Below are positions 1 to 7,914 of a stretch of DNA of 20,478 bases, in pieces. The stretch lies in contig DMJL01000286.1 of NCBI GenBank assembly GCA_003451785.1, forward strand, positions 1-20,478, in the 5' to 3' direction. The number at the start of each line of letters is the position of its first letter. The stretch's first letter is position 1. Position numbers and translations under genes: made by a program. The stretch comes from Bacteroidales bacterium. Lineage in GTDB: Bacteria > Bacteroidota > Bacteroidia > Bacteroidales > UBA7960. Below the pieces are notes generated by a model, which saw only the letters and a list, made by a program, of their open reading frames with translations, was not told where the DNA came from and did no database searches.

Positions 1-5
1 AAAAT

Positions 6-37
6 GTCCATTACGCCGAATTTAACGATAAGCGGAC
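6..37. repeat. Imperfect palindrome upstream of the restriction operon
   Basis: GTCC (6-9) pairs with GGAC (34-37). Inside it TTACG (11-15) can pair with CG and TAA at 26-31, leaving an AT-rich loop. It lies just before the operon promoter at the left edge of the window. It may be the left boundary of the accessory module, because palindromes also follow hsdR, but the window edge cuts off the context. It could also be an operator. The pairing is seen directly; the role is inferred. Confidence 0.35.
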
Positions 38-47
38 TTTAAAATAT

Positions 48-55
48 TAACTTTG
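48..55 (+). promoter_or_regulatory. Putative -7 box of the hsdMS promoter
   Basis: TAACTTTG is an exact match to the Bacteroidota -7 consensus TAnnTTTG. It lies 16 bases before the hsdMS start codon, which implies a leader of roughly 10 bases. No convincing -33 TTG element is placed at ideal spacing, so the call rests on the -7 box and its position. Confidence 0.45.
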
Positions 56-71
56 AGACTTTACAAAATCT

Positions 72-3000
72 ATGGGACGTTCTACAGTACATTACGCAGA
101 CAATAAAACAAACAATGCTTTAAAAAAGCTACATAACAAGTTACGACCTGCTGGTACGCCTGTGCAACGAGTTGAATACATTATTGAACTTTTATTGCTT
201 AGGATTTTTGAAACCAAAATCAAGCAAGACACAGAATTTAAGCCTTTACGCAAACTATTTTCGGCTGACTATCTTTGGAAAAATCCTAAAACTGGAATTG
301 AAGAATCAAACGAAAACCGGTTATTTTCTTATCTGCCGACCGTTTCTAACGAGCAAATTTTATCTGAACTCAACGACAACTTTTTTCCGTTCTATTCGAA
401 CATTTTGCACAGTGCAAGACAAGTGTTTGAAGGAAACCTTCCGCAAAAAGTACAAGACCAATTGGTTTTGATAGAAGAAGTTTTCAGTAATTCAAATTTC
501 ACCAACAATGTAAACAGCGGAAACCTTGGCGAAGTAATCAGCATAGTAGCCAACGACATTGAAGAAGCAAGGCTGTTGAAAACCGATCTTTTGGGCGATG
601 CCATTGAATCGGCTTTGAGTGAAACAGGCGGAACAAAAGATGTTGGGCTATTCAGAACACCCGATCACATTCGACAATTTATGACGGCTATGATTGAGCC
701 GACTTTTGACGATATAATTTTTGACCCTGCTTGTGGTACTGGTGGTTTCTTGTTTGACGCTTTTGAATTTGTAATGCGTAGAGTTGACCCCGACCGTGAA
801 TGGCCGGGCGAAAAAGCGCATTCCGAATTATCGGCTTGGTTTGATGAGTATTTTAAGTTCAACCAATTAGAATTTCCGAGCATTGAGCAAACCACACAGT
901 TTTACCGCAGTGGAGTTACAGGAATTGAGTATTTGGGAATGATACGCAAAATGGCTGCTATCAACTTTTATGTTCGTGGCTTAAACCCTGCCAACATTGA
1001 GCAAGGCGACAGTTTGGCGAAATACAGACCCGTAACTGACCACGAAAGCAAATCGGTTATTTTGGCTAATCCGCCTTTTGGTGCACAACGCGACCAAGAA
1101 AGTTATCCTGATGTGTGGGGCGAATACTCCAAAGAATCAGAAACCACTATTTTGTTTGTGAAATTGATGTTTGAGCATCTCAAAGCTGGTGGAAAATGTG
1201 CAGTTGTTGTTTCAGAAGGTTTTCATACATGGGACCAGTTTAGTGCAAAGGCTTTGCGTAAAATGCTTTTGGACGAAGCACAACTTAAAGCAGTAATTTC
1301 TTTGCCACAAGGTTTGTTTGTAAGCAAAAACGGACAAGGTCCGAAAACTTCTATTCTCATTTTTGAAAAAGGTGGAAAAACAGACTGGACTTGGTTTTAC
1401 AAAATAACCAACGATGGTTACACAATGGGAACCAACCGCAAAGAGCAAAAAGGAAATCAACTCATTGAATGTTTAACCCTTTGGCACGAATATGTAAAGC
1501 ACGGCAAGCAACCGCCTGTAACTAAAAACCAATTTTGCATTCCTGCCGAATGGATAAAAACACTCGACCCGAGGGTAAAAGAAAAAATCCGCACCGAAAC
1601 CCGTGCCGATATGGAAGCCAAAGGCAAAATTGAACGAGAGAAAAAAGAAACTGAACTCGACAAAAAGATAAAAGCCAAAAAAGCAACAGTAGCCGACAAG
1701 TCAATGGAACTGAAAACCTTTGACCAAATGCTGGAAAACCGCATACAAAACGAAATTGCCAAACGCATTGACAAGGCACACAACTATTCGTTTAACCTTG
1801 CCAACTACAAAAGCACCATTAGCGACAGCCAAATTGCAGAATGGACAGAAGCACTCAAACACATACAACCCAACGGTGCAGCTACTTTGGAAGAAGTTTA
1901 TAAAAAACTGAATAACGGCAAGCCCGAAAACATTTTGCCGTATCTGCTAAAACTCAACCCTGCCAATGCATTAGAAGCCGACATTGCCCGAGAATATGTA
2001 AGCAATTTGAACAACGACCTTATTGCAAAACATAAGGAGTTGAATGTAATAAAGGAGATTTTGAAAAGCGGTGCAAAATATCCAATGGTTAAATTGAAAG
2101 ACTATTTGATATTGAACGAAAACAAAATAAAGCCCAACAAAAACCCTGATGTAAATTACAAAGTGCTTGGCGTAAGCAATGAAGTAGGCATTTTCTTAAA
2201 CGAAAAACTACAAGCCGAAGAAACCAACCAAAGCTATTTTGTAGTGGCAAAGAATGAATTTTGCTACAACCCATACAGAATAAATGTAGGAAGCATTGGC
2301 TTAAACACCAACGATTACGACAACCAAATAATAAGCGGTGCTTACATTGTTTTTGCTTGCAAAGAAGATGAACTAAATCCGAAATATTTAGACACACTTT
2401 TTAAGAGCAAAGGCTTTTTGAATTATGTAAACGACAAAGCCAATGGCGGAGTACGAATGAACTTTAAGTTTGAAGATATGGAAGCTTGGGAAATCCCCTT
2501 GCCTTCTCTTGACGAACAAAACGCCATTGTTGCAAAAATTGAAAAACAAAAAGCGATTATTGAAGGGGCGGATTTGGTGTTGAAGAATTGGGAAATGCCT
2601 TCTGATTACTTTAATGACAGTGAAGGAAAGACTGCTTATGTAATGTCTGATGTATGCAAATATACTGGCGGTTCACAACCTCCTAAAGATGAATTTATCA
2701 ATGAGCCAAGAGAAGGCTACGTTAGACTTGTACAAATCAGAGATTTTAAATCAGATAAAAATATAACCTATGTGTCAAAAGACACTGTTGCCAAGTTTTT
2801 TGAAGAAGATGATATTATGATAGCAAGATATGGCCCGCCTGTTTTTCAAATTCTTCGTGGAATGTCGGGTGCCTATAATGTTGCATTAATGAAAGCAATA
2901 CCAAATGAAGAATTGGTTTTAAAGGATTATTGGTTCTATTACCTGCAAAATCCTGTGATTCAAAATTTTGTTATTGATAATTCACAAAGAACAGCTGGAC

Positions 3001-3230
3001 AATCTGGAGTTAATCTCGACCACCTTTACACTTTTCAAGTTTTTCTTCCTAATAAAACTGAACAACAAAAAATTGTTGATGAGCTTAATGTAAAAATGCA
3101 CACTTTAGAAGGGTTAAGAAAAATTAAAACCGAAGCCCAAAAGAAAATCAACCAAATATTGGCAGATGTTTGGGGCGTTGAATTTGTTGCACCAGAAAAT
3201 ATATTAGTAGAAGATGAGCAAGAAAATTGA
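72..3230 (+). CDS. Fused type I methyltransferase-specificity protein (HsdM-HsdS)
   Basis: This is a 1052-residue fusion of the modification and specificity subunits of a type I restriction-modification system. It should bind a bipartite DNA target and methylate adenine N6 with S-adenosylmethionine. The N-terminal part is HsdM-like: cofactor motif I DPACGTGGF at residues 218-226 and catalytic NPPFG at 333-337. Residues about 500-665 form a Lys/Glu-rich, probably coiled-coil linker. From about 665 to the end there are two target-recognition regions. The first ends in the conserved segment LPSLDEQNAIVAKIE near 805-820. The second ends in TEQQKIVDELN followed by a helical repeat. Separate HsdM and HsdS subunits are the common arrangement, so the fusion is notable. 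The gene appears intact and heads an operon with a KilA-N gene and an hsdR-like gene. Family assignment is firm; sequence specificity cannot be read from this. Confidence 0.93.
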   Translation: MGRSTVHYADNKTNNALKKLHNKLRPAGTPVQRVEYIIELLLLRIFETKIKQDTEFKPLRKLFSADYLWKNPKTGIEESNENRLFSYLPTVSNEQILSELNDNFFPFYSNILHSARQVFEGNLPQKVQDQLVLIEEVFSNSNFTNNVNSGNLGEVISIVANDIEEARLLKTDLLGDAIESALSETGGTKDVGLFRTPDHIRQFMTAMIEPTFDDIIFDPACGTGGFLFDAFEFVMRRVDPDREWPGEKAHSELSAWFDEYFKFNQLEFPSIEQTTQFYRSGVTGIEYLGMIRKMAAINFYVRGLNPANIEQGDSLAKYRPVTDHESKSVILANPPFGAQRDQESYPDVWGEYSKESETTILFVKLMFEHLKAGGKCAVVVSEGFHTWDQFSAKALRKMLLDEAQLKAVISLPQGLFVSKNGQGPKTSILIFEKGGKTDWTWFYKITNDGYTMGTNRKEQKGNQLIECLTLWHEYVKHGKQPPVTKNQFCIPAEWIKTLDPRVKEKIRTETRADMEAKGKIEREKKETELDKKIKAKKATVADKSMELKTFDQMLENRIQNEIAKRIDKAHNYSFNLANYKSTISDSQIAEWTEALKHIQPNGAATLEEVYKKLNNGKPENILPYLLKLNPANALEADIAREYVSNLNNDLIAKHKELNVIKEILKSGAKYPMVKLKDYLILNENKIKPNKNPDVNYKVLGVSNEVGIFLNEKLQAEETNQSYFVVAKNEFCYNPYRINVGSIGLNTNDYDNQIISGAYIVFACKEDELNPKYLDTLFKSKGFLNYVNDKANGGVRMNFKFEDMEAWEIPLPSLDEQNAIVAKIEKQKAIIEGADLVLKNWEMPSDYFNDSEGKTAYVMSDVCKYTGGSQPPKDEFINEPREGYVRLVQIRDFKSDKNITYVSKDTVAKFFEEDDIMIARYGPPVFQILRGMSGAYNVALMKAIPNEELVLKDYWFYYLQNPVIQNFVIDNSQRTAGQSGVNLDHLYTFQVFLPNKTEQQKIVDELNVKMHTLEGLRKIKTEAQKKINQILADVWGVEFVAPENILVEDEQEN

Positions 3231-3303
3231 CTTGGTTAGAATTCGACTCGTTTTTAATACTTCGGATTCGAGGGGTTTGGAAAATAAATTTGAGTTTTAA
3301 TTG

Positions 3304-3317
3304 TACCGAAATCGGTA
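3304..3317. promoter_or_regulatory. Palindrome upstream of the KilA-N gene, possible operator
   Basis: TACCGA and TCGGTA form a perfect 6-bp inverted repeat around two A bases, 25 bases before the KilA-N start codon, in the 112-base gap after hsdMS. The position and symmetry suit a binding site for a small regulator, possibly the KilA-N protein itself. The symmetry is seen; the function is inferred. Confidence 0.35.
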
Positions 3318-3342
3318 TAAATAAAAAAGTGAAATAAATAAA

Positions 3343-4149
3343 ATGGCAAAAATTAAAGTACAGCAAACCGATGTGGTAATCCTGCAAATCAACGCAGCAG
3401 ACTATATATCACTTACAGATATTGCAAAATATAAAACCGAGGATTCGTTTATAGTTATTTGTAATTGGATGCGCAACAGAAATACTATTGAGTACTTGGG
3501 CATTTGGGAAACCTTATATAATCCAGATTTTAAACCTATCGAATTTGATAGGTTTAAAAAAGAAGCTGGGCTTAATGCTTTTACAATGTCGCCACTAAAG
3601 TGGATTCAAACAACCAATGCAAACGGAATAATATCAAAATCTGGAAGATATGGAGGTACTTTTGCCCATAAGGACATTGCATTCAAATTCGCAGCTTGGA
3701 TATCCATTGAATTTGAGTTGTATTTTATCAAAGAATTTCAACGCTTAAAAGAAGAAGAACAAAAACAAATAGGCTGGAGTGCCAAGCGAGAATTGGCAAA
3801 GCTCAATTATCATATCCATACCGATGCCATTAAGCAAAATTTAATTCCAAAAGAACTTTCTGCTTCGCAAACTTCCGTTATCTATGCCAATGAGGCTGAT
3901 GTGTTGAATGTGGCATTGTTTGGTATAACTGCTAAACAATGGAGAGAAGCAAACCCTGATTTGAAAGGCAACATAAGGGATTATGCAAGCATAAATGAAC
4001 TCATTTGTTTGAGTAATATGGAAAATATCAATGCCGTTTTTATTAATGAAGGACTGCAGCAAAACGAAAGATTGTTGAAACTTAATGCCATAGCCATACA
4101 ACAAATGAAAATATTGGTGGAAGTAGAAAATCGAAAATTATTGAAATAA
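3343..4149 (+). CDS. KilA-N domain DNA-binding protein within the restriction operon
   Basis: The 268-residue product has an N-terminal KilA-N domain over residues about 10-130. Visible conserved pieces are ISLTDIAK at 22-29, the tryptophan/arginine-rich stretch W-M-R-N-R-N-T-I-E at 42-50 leading to W55-E56, and SGRYGGTFAHKDIAFKFA at 100-117. KilA-N is a DNA-binding module known from phage and large DNA virus proteins. The C-terminal half (about 140-268) is charged and probably helical, and I cannot assign it. The gene lies between hsdMS (112-base gap) and hsdR, whose ATG comes one base after this stop codon, so it is almost certainly translated with hsdR. Its role could be regulation of the system, an anti-restriction-type activity, or target sensing. 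The domain call is strong; the role is open. Confidence 0.88.
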   Translation: MAKIKVQQTDVVILQINAADYISLTDIAKYKTEDSFIVICNWMRNRNTIEYLGIWETLYNPDFKPIEFDRFKKEAGLNAFTMSPLKWIQTTNANGIISKSGRYGGTFAHKDIAFKFAAWISIEFELYFIKEFQRLKEEEQKQIGWSAKRELAKLNYHIHTDAIKQNLIPKELSASQTSVIYANEADVLNVALFGITAKQWREANPDLKGNIRDYASINELICLSNMENINAVFINEGLQQNERLLKLNAIAIQQMKILVEVENRKLLK

Positions 4150-4150
4150 T

Positions 4151-6532
4151 ATGGCAAAGAAAATTAACGAAGCCACTACTACCGATTTGCCAATCATTCA
4201 ACGATTAGTAAATGAATACGGTTGGAAAGTTGGCGATACTTTATTGTATCAACAGGTATATGACATTTCAGATAATCTGAAAAAAGATTACGGCAATCTT
4301 AAAAATATTCGCCCCGATATTGTTTTGCAAGATTTGAACGGAGAAGTATTAGCCGTAATAGAAAACAATCTCGATAAAGAAAATAAAGACCTGTTGAAAT
4401 TGCGTACTGTGGTTACGCAATTGCTCAAACCTCGTTTTCTGTATGCTTGCAGTGCCGAACGCATTTTGTTTTACGACAATGCTTGGCGTGGCTTAGATGC
4501 AGGAGAATTTAAGCAAGTAACCAACTTTATGAGTTTGGAAGAAATGAAGCTCAAGGTTGAACAACAGAAAAAAATTGCTTCCAACAAAGAAATCCCCATC
4601 GACACCACCATTGCAGGCGGTTTCGACCCTACCGTTGGCAAAGAACGCCATTACCAACTGCAATGCATTCGCACAATCATAGAAAACTACAAAGCAGGCA
4701 AACAAAAAATGCTTATCCACATGGCAACAGGTTTAGGCAAAACCCGAACAGCCGTAGCCTTGGTAAAAGCATTATTGGTTAGCGGTTTAGCCAAACGCAT
4801 TTTGTTTGTAGTGGACAGGCGAATGTTAGCCAAACAATCGGTTGATGATGGCTTTGCTTTAATCAGCCGTGAACATACCAGCAGTTGGATAACCACTTCA
4901 AATTTTAGAGCAAGAAAACACGCCAGCATTCATGTGGTAGTTATTGATACCTTAGAGTTAATACACAGCGATATACCTTCAAATTTTTACGATTTAATAA
5001 TTGTTGATGAATGCCACAGAAGCATTAATGTAAACCGAAAACTAATCTTCGATCATTTTCTTTGTCCGAGAGTAGGTTTAACCGCTACACCAAGAATAGC
5101 CACACCCAAAGAAGGAACAGAAATGGACGAAGAAGATTTGGCAATCATTGACACCTACAAATTATTTGGTTGCGAAACAGGCGAACCCGATTTTCAATTT
5201 GATATGGACAGGGGAATCAGCGAAGGTTTTCTTGCCCCATACAAACCAATCGAGTTACTCTCTTCATTGATACAAGAAGCCGAAGAAAGCGGAATTTCAT
5301 TCGACCATGTTTTAGACCCACAAGAAAAATATACCATTGCCTTAGGCGAAGAAAAAAAACTGAAATTAGAACAACTCAACCGCAAATTCATTTCAAAAGA
5401 AAACTGTTTGCGTATTGCTGAAGAACTCAAAAAGAACACACAATACGGAGAGAAAGTAATTCTGTTTGGCGTTAGTCAGGCACATTGTATAGAGTTAGCC
5501 AAAGCAGTAAATAAAGTTTTTGAAAAAGACCTTTCAGAAAAACCGTATTACGCAGAAGCAGTAATTTCAGAAAACAACGAACTGAATGAAACACTGAAAG
5601 CGTGGTTTAAAAAACCGTATCAGAAGCCATACATAGTTACTTCAGTTGACATTTTAAGCACAGGAGTTGATATTCCTTGCGTTCGTTACATTGCATTTGC
5701 AGGTTTGACAAAATCCGTAGGCAAATATATTCAAATGGTTGGTCGTGGCACACGACTTGACCCCAAAACAGGAAAGTTTAGTTTTCAAATTCTTGACTTT
5801 GTTGGTCTTTGCAAACGCATGGAAGACAACGGAAAGGGAACTTTAAAAGAAAACAAAAAAGTTGTAAAACCATGCGACCAAAAACTAAAAGTACCGAAAA
5901 CTCCACAACCCAAAGGCGCTTACTTTTTAATTGACAACCTCGACCCAGCTCATTTAATTCAGCGCGTAGAGATTCACGGAGATTCAATTATTGTAAAAGA
6001 CAATATCCCCATTGAAGAAGCCAAACGAATATTTGAAGAAGAATTGAAGAAAACACAAGAGCCTGTAATGGCTGACTTGAAAACAAAAGCCGAACAAACC
6101 GACTATCAGCCTACAGATGCAGAAATTGCTAAACTCCTCGACTGGCTAAGCAAACCAAACACTTTTTTGGACGAAGGGCATTTGCAAAAAATGTACGACT
6201 TTCCCGAAGGTTCGGCTTGGGACTTCTTACTTCACGCTTTAGGCAAAAAGAAAATCCCGACACCTAAAGAACGCATTGAGAAAAACTATCTTTCATACAT
6301 ACACACTTACGACTTCACAGACGAACAAATCATTGTACTGAAAAAAATAAAAGATGTGTTTGCTTCCAACCTTGCCTCAAAACGCAGTATAGACGAGAAA
6401 GACATTTTTGGAAACCCGATTTACGAAAAACTTATTGGTTCGTATGACGACATAAACAAAAAATTTGACGGGAAATTTCATATAGTAATTAACGACTTAA
6501 AACATACATTTGGTAATAGACTAAGCGCATAG
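4151..6532 (+). CDS. hsdR: Type I restriction HsdR-like subunit (DEAD-box translocase, altered nuclease motif)
   Basis: The 793-residue product resembles the motor and endonuclease subunit of type I restriction enzymes, which translocates DNA with ATP and cuts far from the target. The helicase motifs are complete: Walker A ATGLGKT at 192-198, DECH at 286-289, LTATP at 310-314 and QMVGRGTR at 528-535. The C-terminal region after about 560 should contact the methyltransferase. The N-terminal domain has the PD-(D/E)xK layout: P55-D56, then E71 in AVIENN. The position expected to hold the catalytic lysine is N73, so cleavage may be impaired. The ORF is otherwise intact and about the length of the shorter HsdR families. 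It is coupled to the KilA-N gene by a one-base gap. It could be a nuclease-dead motor, or another nearby lysine such as K76 might substitute. Confidence 0.9.
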   Translation: MAKKINEATTTDLPIIQRLVNEYGWKVGDTLLYQQVYDISDNLKKDYGNLKNIRPDIVLQDLNGEVLAVIENNLDKENKDLLKLRTVVTQLLKPRFLYACSAERILFYDNAWRGLDAGEFKQVTNFMSLEEMKLKVEQQKKIASNKEIPIDTTIAGGFDPTVGKERHYQLQCIRTIIENYKAGKQKMLIHMATGLGKTRTAVALVKALLVSGLAKRILFVVDRRMLAKQSVDDGFALISREHTSSWITTSNFRARKHASIHVVVIDTLELIHSDIPSNFYDLIIVDECHRSINVNRKLIFDHFLCPRVGLTATPRIATPKEGTEMDEEDLAIIDTYKLFGCETGEPDFQFDMDRGISEGFLAPYKPIELLSSLIQEAEESGISFDHVLDPQEKYTIALGEEKKLKLEQLNRKFISKENCLRIAEELKKNTQYGEKVILFGVSQAHCIELAKAVNKVFEKDLSEKPYYAEAVISENNELNETLKAWFKKPYQKPYIVTSVDILSTGVDIPCVRYIAFAGLTKSVGKYIQMVGRGTRLDPKTGKFSFQILDFVGLCKRMEDNGKGTLKENKKVVKPCDQKLKVPKTPQPKGAYFLIDNLDPAHLIQRVEIHGDSIIVKDNIPIEEAKRIFEEELKKTQEPVMADLKTKAEQTDYQPTDAEIAKLLDWLSKPNTFLDEGHLQKMYDFPEGSAWDFLLHALGKKKIPTPKERIEKNYLSYIHTYDFTDEQIIVLKKIKDVFASNLASKRSIDEKDIFGNPIYEKLIGSYDDINKKFDGKFHIVINDLKHTFGNRLSA

Positions 6533-6913
6533 CCCACGCTTTTGGTGGCACATTTGCAAAACCGCACAAGCCCACGCCAAAGCCAAGTTTTACAAAAGAG
6601 CCACCAAGCCTACGCAAGACAAAAACCGACACTAAATGACTGACAAACAAGCAATAAAGACTGAAGGCCAGCACCCCAAAGCGGTTTGGCGTAATGGCAG
6701 GTGCTGTGCTTCGTATGCCAGTTTTGTGGTAGGTTCAAGTGTAGTTCTTCGGTAGAACTTTTGTGCTAAAAATCCGCCACTGCTCATAGCCGCGACCGTT
6801 ATCGGCAAGCGTAAAGAGAGATTCAACCATGTTAATACCAAAACATTACTGATTAAAAATTTGAATTGGAAAGAAAAGACTAATCATGCAATAATGTCAA
6901 AAAAAAATAAGAA
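6533..6913. repeat. Palindrome-rich gap between hsdR and the orphan ORF
   Basis: This 381-base non-coding stretch starts directly at the hsdR stop and is unusually structured. Arms at 6542-6562 and 6587-6607 are complementary at 18 of 21 positions; the right arm ends in GCCACCAA. GCCCACGC occurs twice (6532-6539 and 6570-6577). CAGCACC (6669-6675) pairs with GGTGCTG (6700-6706), enclosing the perfect hairpin CCAAA-GCGG-TTTGG (6676-6689). AGTTCT-TCGGT-AGAACT forms a further hairpin at 6743-6759. The boundary motif at 6771-6810 closes the structured part. The last 100 bases before the next gene are AT-rich and plain. No run of T follows any stem, so these are not simple terminators. Confidence 0.7.
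6771..6810 (+). repeat. Cassette-boundary-like motif, left copy
   Basis: The motif begins AATCCGCCACTG and ends ATCGGCAAGC. A related copy with nearly the same spacing, AATCCGCTACTG to ATTGGCAGC, occurs at 7478-7517 on the other side of the 147-residue ORF. The first 12 bases match at 11 positions. The pair brackets one gene and spaces the copies 707 bases apart. The mechanism that spreads such units is not visible here. Confidence 0.45.
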
Positions 6914-7357
6914 ATGACAGAGAATAACTTGATAGAGTTCATAATTGAAAAACTCAAGAATTATCCCGACATAGAGTATCAAGCAAAAAGCAGCAAAGAA
7001 TTAAAAATATCCAAATCTGATGAAAATGGATTTGATATTTTATTACGATTGAATACCAAAGAAAATACTTTACATTTCGGGAGTTCTCATTGGCATTTCG
7101 GAAAAACAGACGAAGAACTTGATGAACTTCTAAAATACCTTTTATTCGTATTAACAGGTATGGCAAGAATTAAGGAATATTCAAAAAACAAAAAAGGCTA
7201 TAAATGGATTTTGGAATTTCAAGATAGAGCAGGAAATTGGTATGACAATGGAGCAATGGGAACAATAAATATTAAATTTTGGGCAAAAACTGAAATAAAT
7301 TATTTCCAAAACAATCTTTTGCCAAAAGAAATTCTAATTGCCTATTTTGAAGAATAG
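6914..7357 (+). CDS. Hypothetical 147-residue cassette protein
   Basis: I do not recognise this protein with confidence. It is a small, soluble, probably single-domain protein with no signal peptide or membrane segment. Notable parts are FGSSHWHFG near residues 56-64, a basic patch SKNKKGYKW near 90-98, and an aromatic C-terminal part with NWYDNGAMG and YFQNNLLP. The pattern resembles small uncharacterised proteins I associate with gene cassettes and accessory islands, but that is from memory and weak. The ORF stands alone: about 380 structured bases separate it from hsdR, and another long inverted repeat follows its stop. It is more AT-rich than the genes around it. The ATG at 6914 gives the longest frame; no obvious ribosome binding site precedes it. 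Coding status is likely; the function is unknown. Confidence 0.7.
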   Translation: MTENNLIEFIIEKLKNYPDIEYQAKSSKELKISKSDENGFDILLRLNTKENTLHFGSSHWHFGKTDEELDELLKYLLFVLTGMARIKEYSKNKKGYKWILEFQDRAGNWYDNGAMGTINIKFWAKTEINYFQNNLLPKEILIAYFEE

Positions 7358-7389
7358 CGATGAATGACAAGAACGGCAGCCGATTACAT

Positions 7390-7499
7390 GGTGTAGCCAC
7401 AATAGTGGGCTAGGTGCCATTTTCGGGATCACTGCCCCGCTTTGGCTTTATCACGGCGGAAAGAGACGAAGCCAGCAAATCCGCTACTGTGGCTATACC
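7390..7499. repeat. Long imperfect inverted repeat after the orphan ORF
   Basis: The arms at 7390-7408 and 7481-7499 are complementary at 16 of 19 positions, and at 18 of 19 if G-U pairs are allowed in RNA. The 72-base loop contains a second perfect stem, TGGCTT (7443-7448) with AAGCCA (7469-7474). The right arm overlaps the boundary motif at 7478-7517. No run of T follows, so it is not a standard terminator. It may be a recombination substrate or a folded transcript end. Confidence 0.65.
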
Positions 7500-7517
7500 A
7501 GGTCCGCCATTGGCAGC
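7478..7517 (+). repeat. Cassette-boundary-like motif, right copy
   Basis: The motif runs from AATCCGCTACTG to ATTGGCAGC and corresponds to the copy at 6771-6810. The first 12 bases are 11/12 identical; the middle is diverged and the last bases match with one gap. It overlaps the right arm of the long inverted repeat. Confidence 0.45.
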
Positions 7518-7710
7518 ATTTCAACCCAACTTGCAGTTAGCTATCGATATTATTGAGTAAATACTGGGTTTCATATTTTCTAATTTCAGATTTGTGTACT
7601 ACGGATTTTGTAATTACCTGCCGCAACATGGTATTTGATTCTTGCAATATTGTTGTTCAAAATGCATCAAATCAATACCCAATGACTACATCAAACCGTT
7701 TTCAAACATA

Positions 7711-7851
7711 TTAGCCTTGATTTTGTGCGATTTGAATTTTTATGCACTGTAAATCCATTTTGTTGATAAGTTCTTGTATATCGGCAGTTGGCGAAACATT
7801 GGGCAACAGCCCGAATGGATGGAAGGTTTGTAGCTGATTACACGCACAAGA
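7711..7851 (-). pseudogene. Possible 3' remnant of a lost gene
   Basis: A 46-codon open stretch on the minus strand ends at TAA (7711-7713) and is limited upstream by an in-frame TAG at 7852-7854. It has no good start codon. The translation has a protein-like composition: HPFGLLPNVSPTADIQELIN, then a short amphipathic tail. This suggests the C-terminal end of a former gene, but the stretch is short and chance is possible. I cannot name a family. Confidence 0.2.
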
Positions 7852-7879
7852 CTACGCCCCCGAAGTGTTCGCAGTAAAT

Positions 7880-7914
7880 AGAAAAGCAGGATTTGGCATT
7901 GCCAAAACCTGCTT
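7880..7914 (-). terminator. Terminator of the nucleotidyltransferase gene
   Basis: AAGCAGG..TTTGGCA (7884-7898) pairs with TGCCAAA..CCTGCTT (7900-7914), 14 of 15 positions, around a very short loop. Read on the minus strand, the stem is followed by TTTTCTATTT. It lies 54 bases after the nucleotidyltransferase stop codon. The opposite side lacks a T run, so it appears to work in one direction. Confidence 0.75.

Noticed and set aside
3255..3290. tRNA-like TTCGA sequence after hsdMS
   Set aside because: No acceptor or anticodon stem can be built around it.
6771..7517. A true integron with attC sites
   Set aside because: No integron integrase is seen, and the boundary copies do not show a clear GTTRRRY core. 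Only a generic cassette-like unit is claimed.
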